Positions 46,285 through 54,622 of a stretch of 64,000 nucleotides of DNA are shown here, in pieces. The translations under genes were made by a program, and so were the position numbers. Under the pieces are notes generated by a model. That model saw nothing but the letters and a program-made list of their open reading frames with translations. It had not been told where the DNA came from and searched no databases. How positions within the stretch are numbered: the stretch's first letter is position 1; every line of letters begins with the position of its first letter. The DNA is from AP-15 sp963772295 (lineage in GTDB: Bacteria; Pseudomonadota; Alphaproteobacteria; ATCC43930; CGMCC-115725), in NCBI GenBank assembly GCA_963772295.1, contig CAVYWO010000012.1, forward strand, positions 908,672 through 972,671, written 5' to 3'.

Positions 46285-46716
46285 ATGACGACCGAGACCG
46301 ACGTGGCCGAGTGCCAAGCCTGCCTATGCCTCGCGTCGCGCCGAGCAGCGCGGGCGATCACGCGATTGTACGAGCGGCATCTGCGGCCGCACGGCATCCG
46401 CGCGACGCAGTTCACCGCTCTTGTCGTGCTGCGCCTGGGCGGCCCCATGACGATCGGCGAAATTGCGAGCAAGATCGGGGTCGAGCGCACGACCTTGTCA
46501 CGCAACCTCACGCGTCTCGAAGCGCAAGGCTGGGTCACTGTCGCGAGCGGCGACGAAGACGCGCGGTCGCGGATCATCGAGATCACGGATAGGGGCCGCG
46601 CCATGCTGGGCACCGCATTGCCGGCCTGGCGCGCGGCACAAAGGGCAGCAGTCGCAGCGGTCGGCGGCGACGGTGCCGAGGCGTTCCGGAACCTGGCGGG
46701 CAAACAGATCGCTTAG
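46285..46716 (+). CDS. MarR-family transcription regulator
   Basis: A 143-residue winged-helix regulator: LYERHLRPHGIRATQFTALV, GPMTIGEIASKIGVERTTLS, NLTRLEAQGWVTVASGDEDA, SRIIEITDRGRAML. The N-terminal CQACLCLASRR adds a pair of cysteines that could make it redox-sensitive (inference). A palindrome covers its start and recurs before the next gene, so it probably represses itself and the membrane protein. Confidence 0.88.
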   Translation: MTTETDVAECQACLCLASRRAARAITRLYERHLRPHGIRATQFTALVVLRLGGPMTIGEIASKIGVERTTLSRNLTRLEAQGWVTVASGDEDARSRIIEITDRGRAMLGTALPAWRAAQRAAVAAVGGDGAEAFRNLAGKQIA

Positions 46717-46801
46717 CAATCGGATAGGTGGGGCCGCGCGCACCTCGTAGCTCCATCCGCACATGTCGATAGGTGCTAATACACGTAACGGAGGATAGCG
46801 C

Positions 46802-47524
46802 ATGCTCGATCTGATGGGAACCATCCTGGTGACGACCGCGATCGCCGTCTGCCTGACCGCAATGGCGAGTGCGATGCCGCTGCGGCTTGGGCAACGCCTC
46901 ACCTTCGCGGGCGTTGTCGGCGCCTGGGTCGGGGTCGCCGCGGCGGTCGCCGCGGCCGGGAGGTTGAATGATCCGGTGACGATCCTCGTCCTGTTCGCGC
47001 TGCCGCTCGCGGTCATCGGCGGCATCGCGCTTCTTTCCGCGACGGCGCGGGCAAGCCTGCTCGCGATACCGACGCCGCTGCTGATCGGGCTCAACGCGAT
47101 ACGTGTCGGCGGCGTTTTGTTTGTGCTGCTCGCCTTGTTCGGGCGGCTCGGGGGACCGTTTCCGCAATCGGCGGGTTGGGGCGACTTTTTGACCGGAGCA
47201 TTGGCGATCCCGCTCGCCGGACTGGCCGCCAGGGCCGCGCCGAACCGCAACCGCCTGATCGCGGCGTGGAACGCGTTCGGGACGCTCGATCTCGTTGTCG
47301 CAGTGGCGCTCGGCATCCTGTCGCGGCCCGGCTCGCCGCTACAGCTGATCCATGCCGGGGCCGGCAGCGCGGCGATGACCAGCTTGCCTTGGTCGTTGGT
47401 GCCGACGGTGCTCGTGCCGTTCTTCCTCTTCGTCCATGGTCTCGTCTTCGCACAACTTCGCGAGCGCAAGACGGGGACGACGACGCGGGCGATCCCGGCG
47501 GGCGGGCTGCACGCCGCGCGTTGA
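46802..47524 (+). CDS. Integral membrane protein under MarR control
   Basis: 240 residues with about seven hydrophobic helices: GTILVTTAIAVCLTAMASA, FAGVVGAWVGVAAAVAAAGR, ILVLFALPLAVIGGIALLSA and others. A basic C-terminus follows. It has GGAGG before the ATG and the putative MarR site in its leader. I do not recognise a transporter signature. Similar membrane proteins beside MarR genes are known to me only as hypothetical. Confidence 0.6.
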   Translation: MLDLMGTILVTTAIAVCLTAMASAMPLRLGQRLTFAGVVGAWVGVAAAVAAAGRLNDPVTILVLFALPLAVIGGIALLSATARASLLAIPTPLLIGLNAIRVGGVLFVLLALFGRLGGPFPQSAGWGDFLTGALAIPLAGLAARAAPNRNRLIAAWNAFGTLDLVVAVALGILSRPGSPLQLIHAGAGSAAMTSLPWSLVPTVLVPFFLFVHGLVFAQLRERKTGTTTRAIPAGGLHAAR

Positions 47525-47699
47525 GCGCGTCTCCGGCGTTTCTCTCGGACCGACCCACTCACGGCGTATCGCCGTCGAGTGGGCCTTTCCCCTTGTTAGG
47601 TGCTCGATCACGCTGGGGCGGCGGATGGTGTGCAGCAGCCCCCGCAATACGGTCGATTTGCCTCTGCCGGTGACGCCGATCGCGGCGAGGTGGCGGATT

Positions 47700-48077
47700 T
47701 CGGCCTTATGGCTGCGGCCGGTCAGGGTCGGCGGCGCCGTCGACACCGAGCTTTGGCACCGATTGCCCGAGGCCGAGAGGCTGGCGATGTTCGAACGCAT
47801 CGGTGCCCCCGTAGGCCCCACGCGCCGACCACGACCCGCCGCCCCCCGAGGGATGGCCGACAAGTCACAGGCGGGGGGCGGTGCCTTGCTGAACCTCGGG
47901 GGACATGCCTTCGACATCGCGCGGTTCGTGACCGGCGAGGAGCCCGAGGTGGTTTCCGCCGTCGGGGAGGCGCTGGAGGCCTACGGACGCGGCGATCCTC
48001 CGCCGATCCCGCCGAGCGAATGCGCGCACGCGGTCCGCCTGATCTTCGACAGCTACCGTGCGGCCGGCGTGCGATAG
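47700..48077 (+). pseudogene. Chimeric relic: SDR and Gfo/Idh/MocA oxidoreductase pieces
   Basis: In one frame, VGGAVDTELWHRLPEAERLA then MFERIGAP resembles the C-terminal part of short-chain dehydrogenases. GGGALLNLGGHAFDIARFVT then GEEPEVVSAV resembles the middle of Gfo/Idh/MocA oxidoreductases. DPPPIPPSECAHAVRLIFDS resembles their C-terminal end. The pieces are too short to work and come from two families. Confidence 0.4.
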
Positions 48078-48304
48078 ACGGCGAATGGCCCGCGATCTTG
48101 CCGTCGCTGCCCGTGGCCGCGGATGCGACAAGGCGGCAAGCAGGATAACGCAACACCAAGTGAGGACCCGAAAGGTGGTCAATACCGGGCTCGCGCGCAT
48201 CAGCGGACGGTCCTCGATCGTGGGCGATATGGCAAGCGCGCTGCTATCGGGGCAGCCCGGTCCCGAATTGCGGCAGCAAGAACTCGACATGAGGAGTGAA
48301 GCCT

Positions 48305-49258
48305 ATGGCTACTGACCTCATTCTCTCCCCTGCCCCCGGCCTGGTTCCGGCGCGGCTATTCGCGCCGACCCCGAAGGCGGCGCGCGAGTGGTGGATTTCT
48401 TCACCGCAGATCAACAACGACCACACGCGCAAAGCCTACCTCAACACCAAGCGCCGGTTCGCCGCCTGGTGCGAGGCCAAGGGCCTCGACGAGCTTTCCG
48501 AGGTGCACCCGTTCCACGTCGCGACCTTCATAAAAGAGCTGCGGCGCGAGTTCTCCGCGCCCACGGTCAAGCAACACCTGGCGGCGCTGCGGATGCTGTT
48601 CGACTGGCTGGTGACCGGCCATGTGCTCGACACGAACCCGGCCCACGCCGTGCGTGGGCCGCGCTACGTGGTGACCAAGGGCAAGACGCCGGTGCTCGCC
48701 GCCGACGAGGCGCGCGCGCTGCTGGATTCCATCCCGATCGATTCGCCGATCGGGTTGCGCGATCGCGCGCTAATCAGCGTCATGGTCTGCAGCTTCGCCC
48801 GCGTCAACGCGGTCATCGGCATGAAGGTCAAGGACTACTTCACCCAGGGATGGCGCGGCTGGGTGCGCCTGCACGAGAAAGGGGGCAAGGAGCATGAGGT
48901 GCCGTGCCGCCACATGCTGGAGAAGCTGCTCGACGAATATATCGGCGCCGCCGGCATCGCCGGCGACGCCGAGGGCCCGCTGTTCCGCACGACCGGGCGC
49001 AAGACCGGCCAGGCGCAGGCGATGTGGCAGCAAGACGTATACCGGATGATCCAGCGCCGTGCGGCGGCGGCCGGCATCAAGACCAAGATCGGCAACCACA
49101 CCTTCCGCGCGACCGGCATCACTGCCTACCTCAAGAACAAGGGCGCGCTGGAGCACGCCCAGACGCTCGCCAACCACGCCTCGCCGCGGACGACCAAGCT
49201 CTACGACCGCCGCTCCGATGAAATCTCGCTCGACGAGGTGGAGAAGATTTCGATTTGA
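48305..49258 (+). CDS. Tyrosine recombinase (XerC/D-like)
   Basis: A 317-residue integrase: N-terminal SAM-like domain (NDHTRKAYLNTKRRFAAWCE, HPFHVATFIKELRREF). Catalytic residues lie in LRDRALISVMVCSFARVNAV, EKGGKEHEVPCRHML, NHTFRATGITAYLKNK, LANHASPRTTKLYDRR (His...Tyr). ATG 48305 follows GAGGAGTGAAG. It resembles transposon/plasmid-type recombinases rather than the tRNA-site integrase at 36059. It may act on another junction, an integron-like site or an invertible segment. Confidence 0.9.
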   Translation: MATDLILSPAPGLVPARLFAPTPKAAREWWISSPQINNDHTRKAYLNTKRRFAAWCEAKGLDELSEVHPFHVATFIKELRREFSAPTVKQHLAALRMLFDWLVTGHVLDTNPAHAVRGPRYVVTKGKTPVLAADEARALLDSIPIDSPIGLRDRALISVMVCSFARVNAVIGMKVKDYFTQGWRGWVRLHEKGGKEHEVPCRHMLEKLLDEYIGAAGIAGDAEGPLFRTTGRKTGQAQAMWQQDVYRMIQRRAAAAGIKTKIGNHTFRATGITAYLKNKGALEHAQTLANHASPRTTKLYDRRSDEISLDEVEKISI

Positions 49259-49420
49259 ACCGGTGCGCGCTCGCGATCAACCCGCAAACGGCCGCGCGAT
49301 TGCGCGCCTATCTGGAGGCCTCCGGGCACGGCGCCGACATCGACGGACCCCTGTTTCCGGCCGCTCAGGGACAACGGCAAGCGGGCGCGGCTCGCGGGTC
49401 ATTGATGGCCGCGTGGTCCC
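49258..49420 (+). pseudogene. Tyrosine recombinase fragment
   Basis: NPQTAARLRAYLEASGHGAD then IDGPLFPA is the segment just before the catalytic HxxR of another integrase. It follows the intact recombinase directly and ends in senseless sequence. It suggests repeated insertion at this place. Confidence 0.45.
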
Positions 49421-49468
49421 TCCCGCCAAGCCCTCATTGTCCCGACCCAGGATACGGCGACCAATCGA

Positions 49469-49792
49469 ATGAGCCCCCTTGGCGGCGATCCCTGCACTTT
49501 ACTTGATAGCCGTCGCCGCCCAGCTCGGGCGTGGGCCGTATATATCGTCCCGCTATCAGTTTACGCGGCTGCGGATCATCCGCTTGCGCAGGACGACATC
49601 ACCTCGCTGCCCGTCGCCACCAGCGTTGATGTCTTATACGACATTCCGCACTGGCTGCCCATGGTTCTGAAACCCGGTCGCGAATGCCCCGTTGATGATC
49701 CAGATTGCCCGCGCCTCGAAAGCCGCCAACGCCAACGGCTCGATCGCATTCTGGATTTGATCGTCAACGCGGATGAGGTGGTGATCCGTTGA
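49469..49792 (+). CDS. Hypothetical protein, uncertain start
   Basis: Up to 107 residues. The second half, LPVATSVDVLYDIPHWLPMV then LKPGRECPVDDPDCPRLESR and LDRILDLIVNADEVVIR, looks like real protein. The first 25 residues may be non-coding. No family is recognised. Confidence 0.35.
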   Translation: MSPLGGDPCTLLDSRRRPARAWAVYIVPLSVYAAADHPLAQDDITSLPVATSVDVLYDIPHWLPMVLKPGRECPVDDPDCPRLESRQRQRLDRILDLIVNADEVVIR

Positions 49793-49831
49793 AATCGTGC
49801 GTTTGGGTCAATTATCGGCTAAGAACAAAGC

Positions 49832-49854
49832 AGCCCCGGCATTGCGCCGGGGCT
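49832..49854 (+). terminator. Rho-independent terminator-like hairpin
   Basis: AGCCCCGGC (49832-49840) pairs perfectly with GCCGGGGCT (49846-49854) around a five-base loop. A T-containing tract, GGTTCTTCTC, follows. It ends transcription from the 49469 gene. Confidence 0.6.
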
Positions 49855-49932
49855 GGTTCTTCTCTATCCTCCTAGACACGGCACCGGCCAGGGCTGCCGT
49901 GTTCAATCTGAACCAGCACATGGGGGTGTGCT

Positions 49933-50922
49933 TTGTTCACTTCCGATATACGCGGTGCCAGCGAGAACGGCAAGCGCTCAGTCGGCGCACAAACCAGAGC
50001 AGCCGTAGAACGACAACTGCATCAACGCCTTGCCGCCCTTTGCGAGCTGATAATCGATGATCTCGTTTATCTCGACACCATCACGTTGTTGACGAGAAAT
50101 CGCGTCAAGCCGGAGGTCGAGGAGCACCTGAAGGAGACCACCACGGGCGAGGTCAAAGTGGGGGGTACGAAGGCATGGCATTACGCGGCAAGTGTCCGAA
50201 TACATCAGCCCTCGATGGCAACGATAGCCTTCGTCACCAAGTATCTGCCGCGTCACATCGTCTCCCGCTGTGATCTCGGTGTTGACCTGTTGACCCGCGA
50301 TGAGGACGACGCTCACACAATCCAAACGGAGCTGCGGCATCGAGGCACCCAGCCACGGCGCGGTCATCGTCGCAAGACAAGGACTTACGCCGGAACGGAT
50401 TACTGGCATTTTGCCAAAACCTGGACGACCCGCAACATCGCGGCCTATTCGGACAAGGTATCGAAAATCACGGGCGGACCCTGCGCGCATTTCGACCTGC
50501 GGATGTATTCAACCTTGTTGTGCAAAGGGCGCGGGATCTACAGCGCGGCGGATCTGCTGAAATTCGACCTCGTTAAATCTCTAGAGAACGATTTCCGGCT
50601 ATCTGCCATCCTTTGGAAGCTGTATCCCAAACGTCTCGACGAGCACGTGCACGACGTGGCGCAGCGAATGAACGAGCTGGCCCAAGAAGACCGCAAACAA
50701 TGCCGCCGTCCGTTGACGATGCCTCCTCGGGTCAGGTTGCGTGGTCTGATTGAACGTTGTGCCCTATACGAGGTTTTCGACGACGATCCGGACTGGGCCT
50801 CCTGGGCTGACCTCGTTGATGTGCCTGTGCAGATCGTGCTCGACGAGATCGACTTCCTGCACAACGCGACGGTCCATATCCCCGCCTCGGCATTCGTCCA
50901 GTCGCGGACACTCTTCATCTGA
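49933..50922 (+). CDS. Replication-initiator-like protein, unassigned
   Basis: A 329-residue protein: LVYLDTITLLTRNRVKPEVE, SRCDLGVDLLTRDEDDAHTI, TTRNIAAYSDKVSKITGGPC, AHFDLRMYSTLLCKGRGIYS. The RNI-YSD-SK-TG-PC-H-LR pattern is one I associate with phage/plasmid initiator-like proteins of rhizobia, but no named family can be fixed. It is AT-richer than its neighbours. The next 270 bases are also AT-rich and could hold an origin. Confidence 0.45.
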   Translation: MFTSDIRGASENGKRSVGAQTRAAVERQLHQRLAALCELIIDDLVYLDTITLLTRNRVKPEVEEHLKETTTGEVKVGGTKAWHYAASVRIHQPSMATIAFVTKYLPRHIVSRCDLGVDLLTRDEDDAHTIQTELRHRGTQPRRGHRRKTRTYAGTDYWHFAKTWTTRNIAAYSDKVSKITGGPCAHFDLRMYSTLLCKGRGIYSAADLLKFDLVKSLENDFRLSAILWKLYPKRLDEHVHDVAQRMNELAQEDRKQCRRPLTMPPRVRLRGLIERCALYEVFDDDPDWASWADLVDVPVQIVLDEIDFLHNATVHIPASAFVQSRTLFI

Positions 50923-51197
50923 TAAGAGCATACTTTGGCAAAAAACGACGCTCGCCCTTATCTTTCAAAGGACTAACCCAAAAAATACCCTCCAAAACTC
51001 CCTTTTGGAAATAACGCTACAACGGATGATGTCATTGCCATGGTTAGGGCATGCCGATGAACTCGATCTGGGTATGCTGATGAACACCGTCTTGGGCATG
51101 CCGAGCCGACAACGACCGCCGCTTTGCCTCGATCCGCATCAACGATGATCGGACGCCCGGCGCGCGGGCGCTCGGCGCGGCGCTGGTCTTGCGCCTG

Positions 51198-51452
51198 ATG
51201 GGGCCCGGCGTCTGGTGGCTCTGCCGTCTCGTGCCCGGCAACTACGCGGTCGAGGAGGCGCCCTGCGGGCAAATGCTTTATCAAATCATCGACGCCGAGG
51301 CGGTGCCGGCGCAGCAGCGCCGCGGCACCGGTCAGCAGGTGCACAACGTCGTCAACCGCAGCCGTCGGGTGCTCGGCATCGCGCCGATAATTTCGGCGAA
51401 ACCGACGACGAAACCGACGCCAAAGCCGCGGTTGACGCGCCCGGCGGCGTGA
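51198..51452 (+). CDS. Island protein family A, copy 2 (C-terminal RPAA)
   Basis: 84 residues from ATG 51198 (TTG 51189 also possible; the frame is open further upstream). GVWWLCRLVPGNYAVEEAPC, GQMLYQIIDAEAVPAQQRRG and NVVNRSRRVLGIAP match the gene at 44048. The tail is PKPRLTRPAA. It overlaps the next gene by four bases (GTGA). Function unknown. Confidence 0.55.
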   Translation: MGPGVWWLCRLVPGNYAVEEAPCGQMLYQIIDAEAVPAQQRRGTGQQVHNVVNRSRRVLGIAPIISAKPTTKPTPKPRLTRPAA

Positions 51453-51706
51453 AGGTTGTCATCGACGAGATTGCCCTCCGCCGGCTTGCGGCGGGCGACG
51501 AGGTGACCCTCGAAGCGGCCGACGGCGCCGAGATCCGCGTCGTCTTTGCCGATGTCGGATTTGCCGCCATGCTCAAGGCGATTGCCCTGGCCGCTGCTCC
51601 CGGCGAATTTCGCACCCTGCTCGAAACCGTCTGTACGGCGTTGGCGCGCGGCGAGATTCGTGCAACGCCGCTGCCGAAACCGCGCTTGCGCCGCCCCGCG
51701 GCTTGA
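51449..51706 (+). CDS. Small protein sharing the RPAA tail
   Basis: 85 residues from GTG 51449: VKVVIDEIALRRLAAGDEVT, LEAADGAEIRVVFADVGFAA, MLKAIALAAAPGEFRTLLET, ending PLPKPRLRRPAA. The body is unrelated to the preceding gene, but the last seven residues are nearly the same. The GTGA overlap shows translational coupling. Confidence 0.5.
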   Translation: MKVVIDEIALRRLAAGDEVTLEAADGAEIRVVFADVGFAAMLKAIALAAAPGEFRTLLETVCTALARGEIRATPLPKPRLRRPAA

Positions 51707-51808
51707 CCCCCAGGGGGTAGATGTTGCCGGTCGGTTCCGAATCGGTCGAGGCTCTCGGCCGTACCGGTCAAATCTGCGCAAGTTGTGCCGGCGCTGGGGT
51801 CGGCTCGA

Positions 51809-52234
51809 TCACGATCGCCGGTCGAGGAACCGGTTCATCGCGTTGTCGACATCGCGCGCCTTGATGATCCTGGCGACGGCGCTGCCGAAGGCGACGTCGG
51901 TCCCGGCGGCGGTAAGCACGTCGAGCCACACCGCGATGCGGTCATCGTCGCTCTTCAGCCGCCTGAGCAGCGGCAGGATCTGGCTCTCGCGGGCGGGCAT
52001 CGGAAGCGGCCACTTGGCCGCTCTCTCGGCAAAGGTGGCGGCGTCTATCAGGCGACTGGCGTGGCTCTTGTCCAACTCCCAGCGCTCCGCGCAATAGTCC
52101 TCGAACGTCGCATAGTGGCCGGCGAGGTACAGCTTGCGGTCGCGGATCTCACGCAGTACCCTGCCGCGCACGAGATTGAGATCGCGCTCGGCGGTCTCGA
52201 CCCGCGCCTCTAGCAGCCTGTCGGACTTAGCCAA
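51809..52234 (-). CDS. Small helical regulator-like protein
   Basis: 141 residues from TTG 52234: RVLREIRDRKLYLAGHYATF, EDYCAERWELDKSHASRLID, AATFAERAAKWPLPMPARES, LPLLRRLKSDDDRIAVWLDV. The YATFEDYCAERW...HASRLIDAA segment resembles the small HTH proteins of actinobacterial and phage ParB-like systems. The first nine codons form one arm of a 20-base inverted repeat whose partner lies at 52336. Function not assigned. Confidence 0.5.
   Translation of the reverse strand: MAKSDRLLEARVETAERDLNLVRGRVLREIRDRKLYLAGHYATFEDYCAERWELDKSHASRLIDAATFAERAAKWPLPMPARESQILPLLRRLKSDDDRIAVWLDVLTAAGTDVAFGSAVARIIKARDVDNAMNRFLDRRS
52210..52229. repeat. 20-bp perfect inverted repeat, arm 1
   Basis: CTAGCAGCCTGTCGGACTTA, overlapping the start of the 51809 gene. 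Arm 2 is at 52336-52355, leaving a 106-base AT-rich middle segment. Confidence 0.8.
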
Positions 52235-52335
52235 AAATCCGCCAATTTTGGGATTTTATGTCTCGTGACGGCTGTAACAAGCAATAAACCATGCGAGTTG
52301 TCGGCATGATGTTACCGATAATTGCGCGAAATCGT

Positions 52336-52355
52336 TAAGTCCGACAGGCTGCTAG
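52336..52355. repeat. 20-bp perfect inverted repeat, arm 2
   Basis: TAAGTCCGACAGGCTGCTAG, the exact reverse complement of 52210-52229. On the minus strand it also encodes the last residues (LAACRT) of a damaged frame. Confidence 0.8.
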
Positions 52356-52620
52356 CTCATCGAAGTCGGGCGACGCCTCGGGCGTGGATTCGGCCGTCGA
52401 GTTCGACGCCTGGGGCGTGGATTCGGGGCTGGCAACGGCAACGGCCTCGCCATCGATCAGCTTTGGCCTCGTACCTCACCTCCGCCTCCGCCCCTATCGC
52501 GCGGATCTCGGCGATGCGGTCCACCTCGGGCGGGGGTATGACCTCGCCGTCGCCAATCGGCTTTGTCGGCGGCTCGGGTGCAGCAGGCTCCGCCGCCGCG
52601 TCTTTGATATCAATAACTTA
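52336..52620 (-). pseudogene. Damaged hypothetical frame
   Basis: Minus-strand reading gives DIKDAAAEPAAPEPPTKPIG, EVIPPPEVDRIAEIRAIGAE and EVRYEAK. After a one-base shift near 52470 it gives LIDGEAVAVASPESTPQASN and ends DFDELAACRT. No start codon is clear. Repeated STP-AS-type residues suggest a linker. No family. Confidence 0.3.
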
Positions 52621-52660
52621 GTTGCAGGTATCCGATCGCTCCATCAAATCTTCCCGCGAC

Positions 52661-52687
52661 AAAAAAAGCCCCGCCTGAGGCGGGGCT
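52661..52687 (-). terminator. Rho-independent terminator (minus strand)
   Basis: AGCCCCGCC (52667-52675) pairs perfectly with GGCGGGGCT (52679-52687) around TGA. Seven A's at 52661-52667 become a T tract on the minus strand. It stops leftward transcription. Confidence 0.75.
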
Positions 52688-53359
52688 GACAGTCGTTTTC
52701 CTGCGTCTATGCCAACGCGCGACGGCGCCGACGTATTCCTCTGGCGATCAACTCAACCGCACGAGCCGAGATTGCCAAGATCCTTCGCTCCGATCGGTCG
52801 CCAGCTCGCTCGCAGGCAGAGGAGCGCTCACGCATCGCTCGAACTCCGCCATGGCCTGAGCCGGGATGCGGATCGGCCCCTTGTCGGTGCAGCCGACGCG
52901 GAAATGCCGCAGCTTGAACCGCCGCCGATCACCGGGGCGGCGTCCAGGCACAAGGCGATTTCGGCGCCGCTCCCATGATGCGGCCGGCCGGCGGCGCGCA
53001 TCAAAGCCTTGGGACGCGCTTTCGGATTTCTCTGTGAGCTGGCGCCACAGCGCGGCGATCTTGTGATCATGGCCTTCGCGAGGCGCGGGAGCCTCGCCCA
53101 GCCGCCGACCGTAAACACGCACACGGTGTCCATACGTGGTCGCCCGTATTGTCCCCACGCGGCAAAGCTGGTCATATCCGCGCCGAAGGCGTGCAACCGT
53201 CACGGCAGGATCCTCCCTACATCCGGGCGGACGCCCTCCTTCGGTGCCCTCCAGCGGGCGGCGCCGGGAGCCCCGCTGAACACGGCCATGGAACCAGTAG
53301 CACCTTGCCGGCCTAGCACCTCTGGGATGACCCTGATCCGGGCGCTCGAAAGCAGCGGC
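52688..53359. other. Gap with doubtful minus-strand frames
   Basis: About 670 bases with no gene I can name. On the minus strand, HKIAALWRQLTEKSESA and KLRHFRVGCTDKGPIRIPAQ read like protein but are in a frame full of Arg/Pro elsewhere. It is probably a worn gene. The plus strand shows nothing convincing. Confidence 0.35.
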
Positions 53360-53797
53360 ATGACGATATACCAGGTGCATTTTGTCGATCACGGGAACAA
53401 CGTCCGCAGCGTTGAATGCATCGAGCGCGCGACGGACGCCGAGGCCATTGAGGCCGCGCACAAGATGAACGTCCCAACGTTCATCGCGGGCTTCGACCCA
53501 CCGGCACCGAAAATACCAGCGGAGCCCGCCATAAAGCTTCATCCGCGTTGCCCGCGCCGCGTGACTGCAGATGGCGCATTCATAGGACCTGGAACTAGCC
53601 TTAACGCCGAAGAGTTTAACCATCACATGTGGGGAGGAATTGGCGGTCTCGTCATTGAGGCGTGTGCCGGGTGGATCTGCGCCAATATCGCAGGGGAGTT
53701 GCTGCGGAAATACGATCTCGGCGCAGTCGGAAACACGATCTCCGGCATGGTCGGCGGCGGTCTCGGCGTGCTCATGATGATCATCGACTGGCGATAA
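53360..53797 (+). CDS. Hypothetical protein with Gly-rich membrane-like C-terminus
   Basis: 145 residues: MTIYQVHFVDHGNNVRSVEC, IERATDAEAIEAAHKMNV, then after a Pro-rich linker MWGGIGGLVIEACAGWICAN, IAGELLRKYDLGAVGNTISG, MVGGGLGVLMMIIDW. The end resembles small GlsB/YeaQ-like or unnamed membrane proteins of alphaproteobacteria that usually stand alone. A fusion through a frameshift or deletion is possible. The start is weakly supported. Confidence 0.45.
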   Translation: MTIYQVHFVDHGNNVRSVECIERATDAEAIEAAHKMNVPTFIAGFDPPAPKIPAEPAIKLHPRCPRRVTADGAFIGPGTSLNAEEFNHHMWGGIGGLVIEACAGWICANIAGELLRKYDLGAVGNTISGMVGGGLGVLMMIIDWR

Positions 53798-54039
53798 CGG
53801 CAGCGGGGCGGCGTCAAGGCCGCCCGTCAACGCGACGGTCCCGAGCGGCCATACGTGTTCGCGCGTATTTGTTTCGCCGAAGCCGGCGGGTGATATCCTC
53901 GCAGCGCGACTATGAAAGTCACGGCGTGCACGGTTCGGCCGTCTCCGGCAGCGGCGCCCGGTGATTGCCGGTCACGCCGTCTCGCTGCTAGACGGTAGCG
54001 ATGATATATCTGCAGACGGGTGGAGCGCAGCATGCTGCC

Positions 54040-54183
54040 TCACGCCGGAGGTGATCGAAATTGCTTTCCGAAAACGGAGAGAAGCTCTTCGATCGATATT
54101 TGATAGCGGCCACAGATCTCCCCGCGGGTGACCTCCCCTGCGTTGACGGCGTTTACGACCGCAGCCTTGCGGCGGACGGTCCA
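54040..54183 (-). pseudogene. DUF1153-like helix-turn-helix fragment
   Basis: The frame gives RWTVRRKAAVVNAVNAGEVT, then RGEICGRYQISIEELLSVFG. This is the core of DUF1153-type DNA-binding proteins (RW...RKA-VV-AV..G--T-EE-C-RY-IS-EE). The upstream frame is open but has no clear start, and the N-terminal part of the family is missing. Likely a fragment. It was too short to stand out by length. Confidence 0.5.
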
Positions 54184-54313
54184 TCTTTGGACGGACCGGG
54201 CGATCCGCGAGGAAGGCGAACGCTCACGAAAAGCCTTTCCGTGGCTTGACGAGCGTTGGCGTCGGAGGATGACGAGCCCCCAAGATTAACACGATCGCGA
54301 TCGGGGGAGCCCC

Positions 54314-54319
54314 TATAAT
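54314..54319 (+). promoter_or_regulatory. -10 box before structured leader
   Basis: A perfect TATAAT with no convincing -35, 96 bases before the ATG at 54416. Confidence 0.4.
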
Positions 54320-54326
54320 CGAACCT

Positions 54327-54381
54327 GGCGCGGCTAGGTTGGCCGCCGAAAGCCGGGTGTCCTTGCCCCGGTTGCCGCGCC
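54327..54381 (+). ncRNA. Candidate structured leader RNA
   Basis: The closing stem GGCGCGG (54327-54333) pairs with CCGCGCC (54375-54381). Inside are CCGGG...CCCGG and GGC...GCC hairpins. It lies between a TATAAT box and a strong GAGGAGGG ribosome site, in the untranslated leader of a 68-residue gene. It does not match a riboswitch class I can name. Confidence 0.35.
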
Positions 54382-54415
54382 CTTTCAGCAAGGCGCCCGC
54401 AGAGGAGGGACGAAA

Positions 54416-54622
54416 ATGGCAGCTCACATAACCGGGGACAGCACCGAAGCCGTCGCCTTCGCATTGCTCGAAAAAATCGCCGACGCCGAAGGCTGGGAAT
54501 CAGGGGCCCGACCAAACCGATGGGACGCGGCAGATCGTGCCAAGATCCTGGACACCTATATCCAATGCCTTCGGGCGGTCAGGCACCTGAGCGGCGCGAC
54601 AGCCGGGCCTCAGCGTCCCTAA
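54416..54622 (+). CDS. Small hypothetical protein
   Basis: 68 residues, ATG 54416 after GAGGAGGGA: MAAHITGDSTEAVAFALLEK, IADAEGWESGARPNRWDAAD, RAKILDTYIQCLRAVR. A strong ribosome site and natural composition support it. It overlaps the convergent gene at 54579. I recall phage/plasmid homologues without function. Confidence 0.6.
   Translation: MAAHITGDSTEAVAFALLEKIADAEGWESGARPNRWDAADRAKILDTYIQCLRAVRHLSGATAGPQRP

Noticed and set aside
47339..47917. Minus-strand frame with a GVTGRGKST Walker-A-like stretch
   Set aside because: A single P-loop-like match without Walker B or family context, overlapping the membrane protein end and enzyme relics. Chance or a worn coupling-protein piece cannot be told apart.
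52748..53830. A 360-codon minus-strand frame
   Set aside because: Only short stretches look like protein. Most is Arg/Pro-rich, and its upstream part is the shadow of the 53360 gene.
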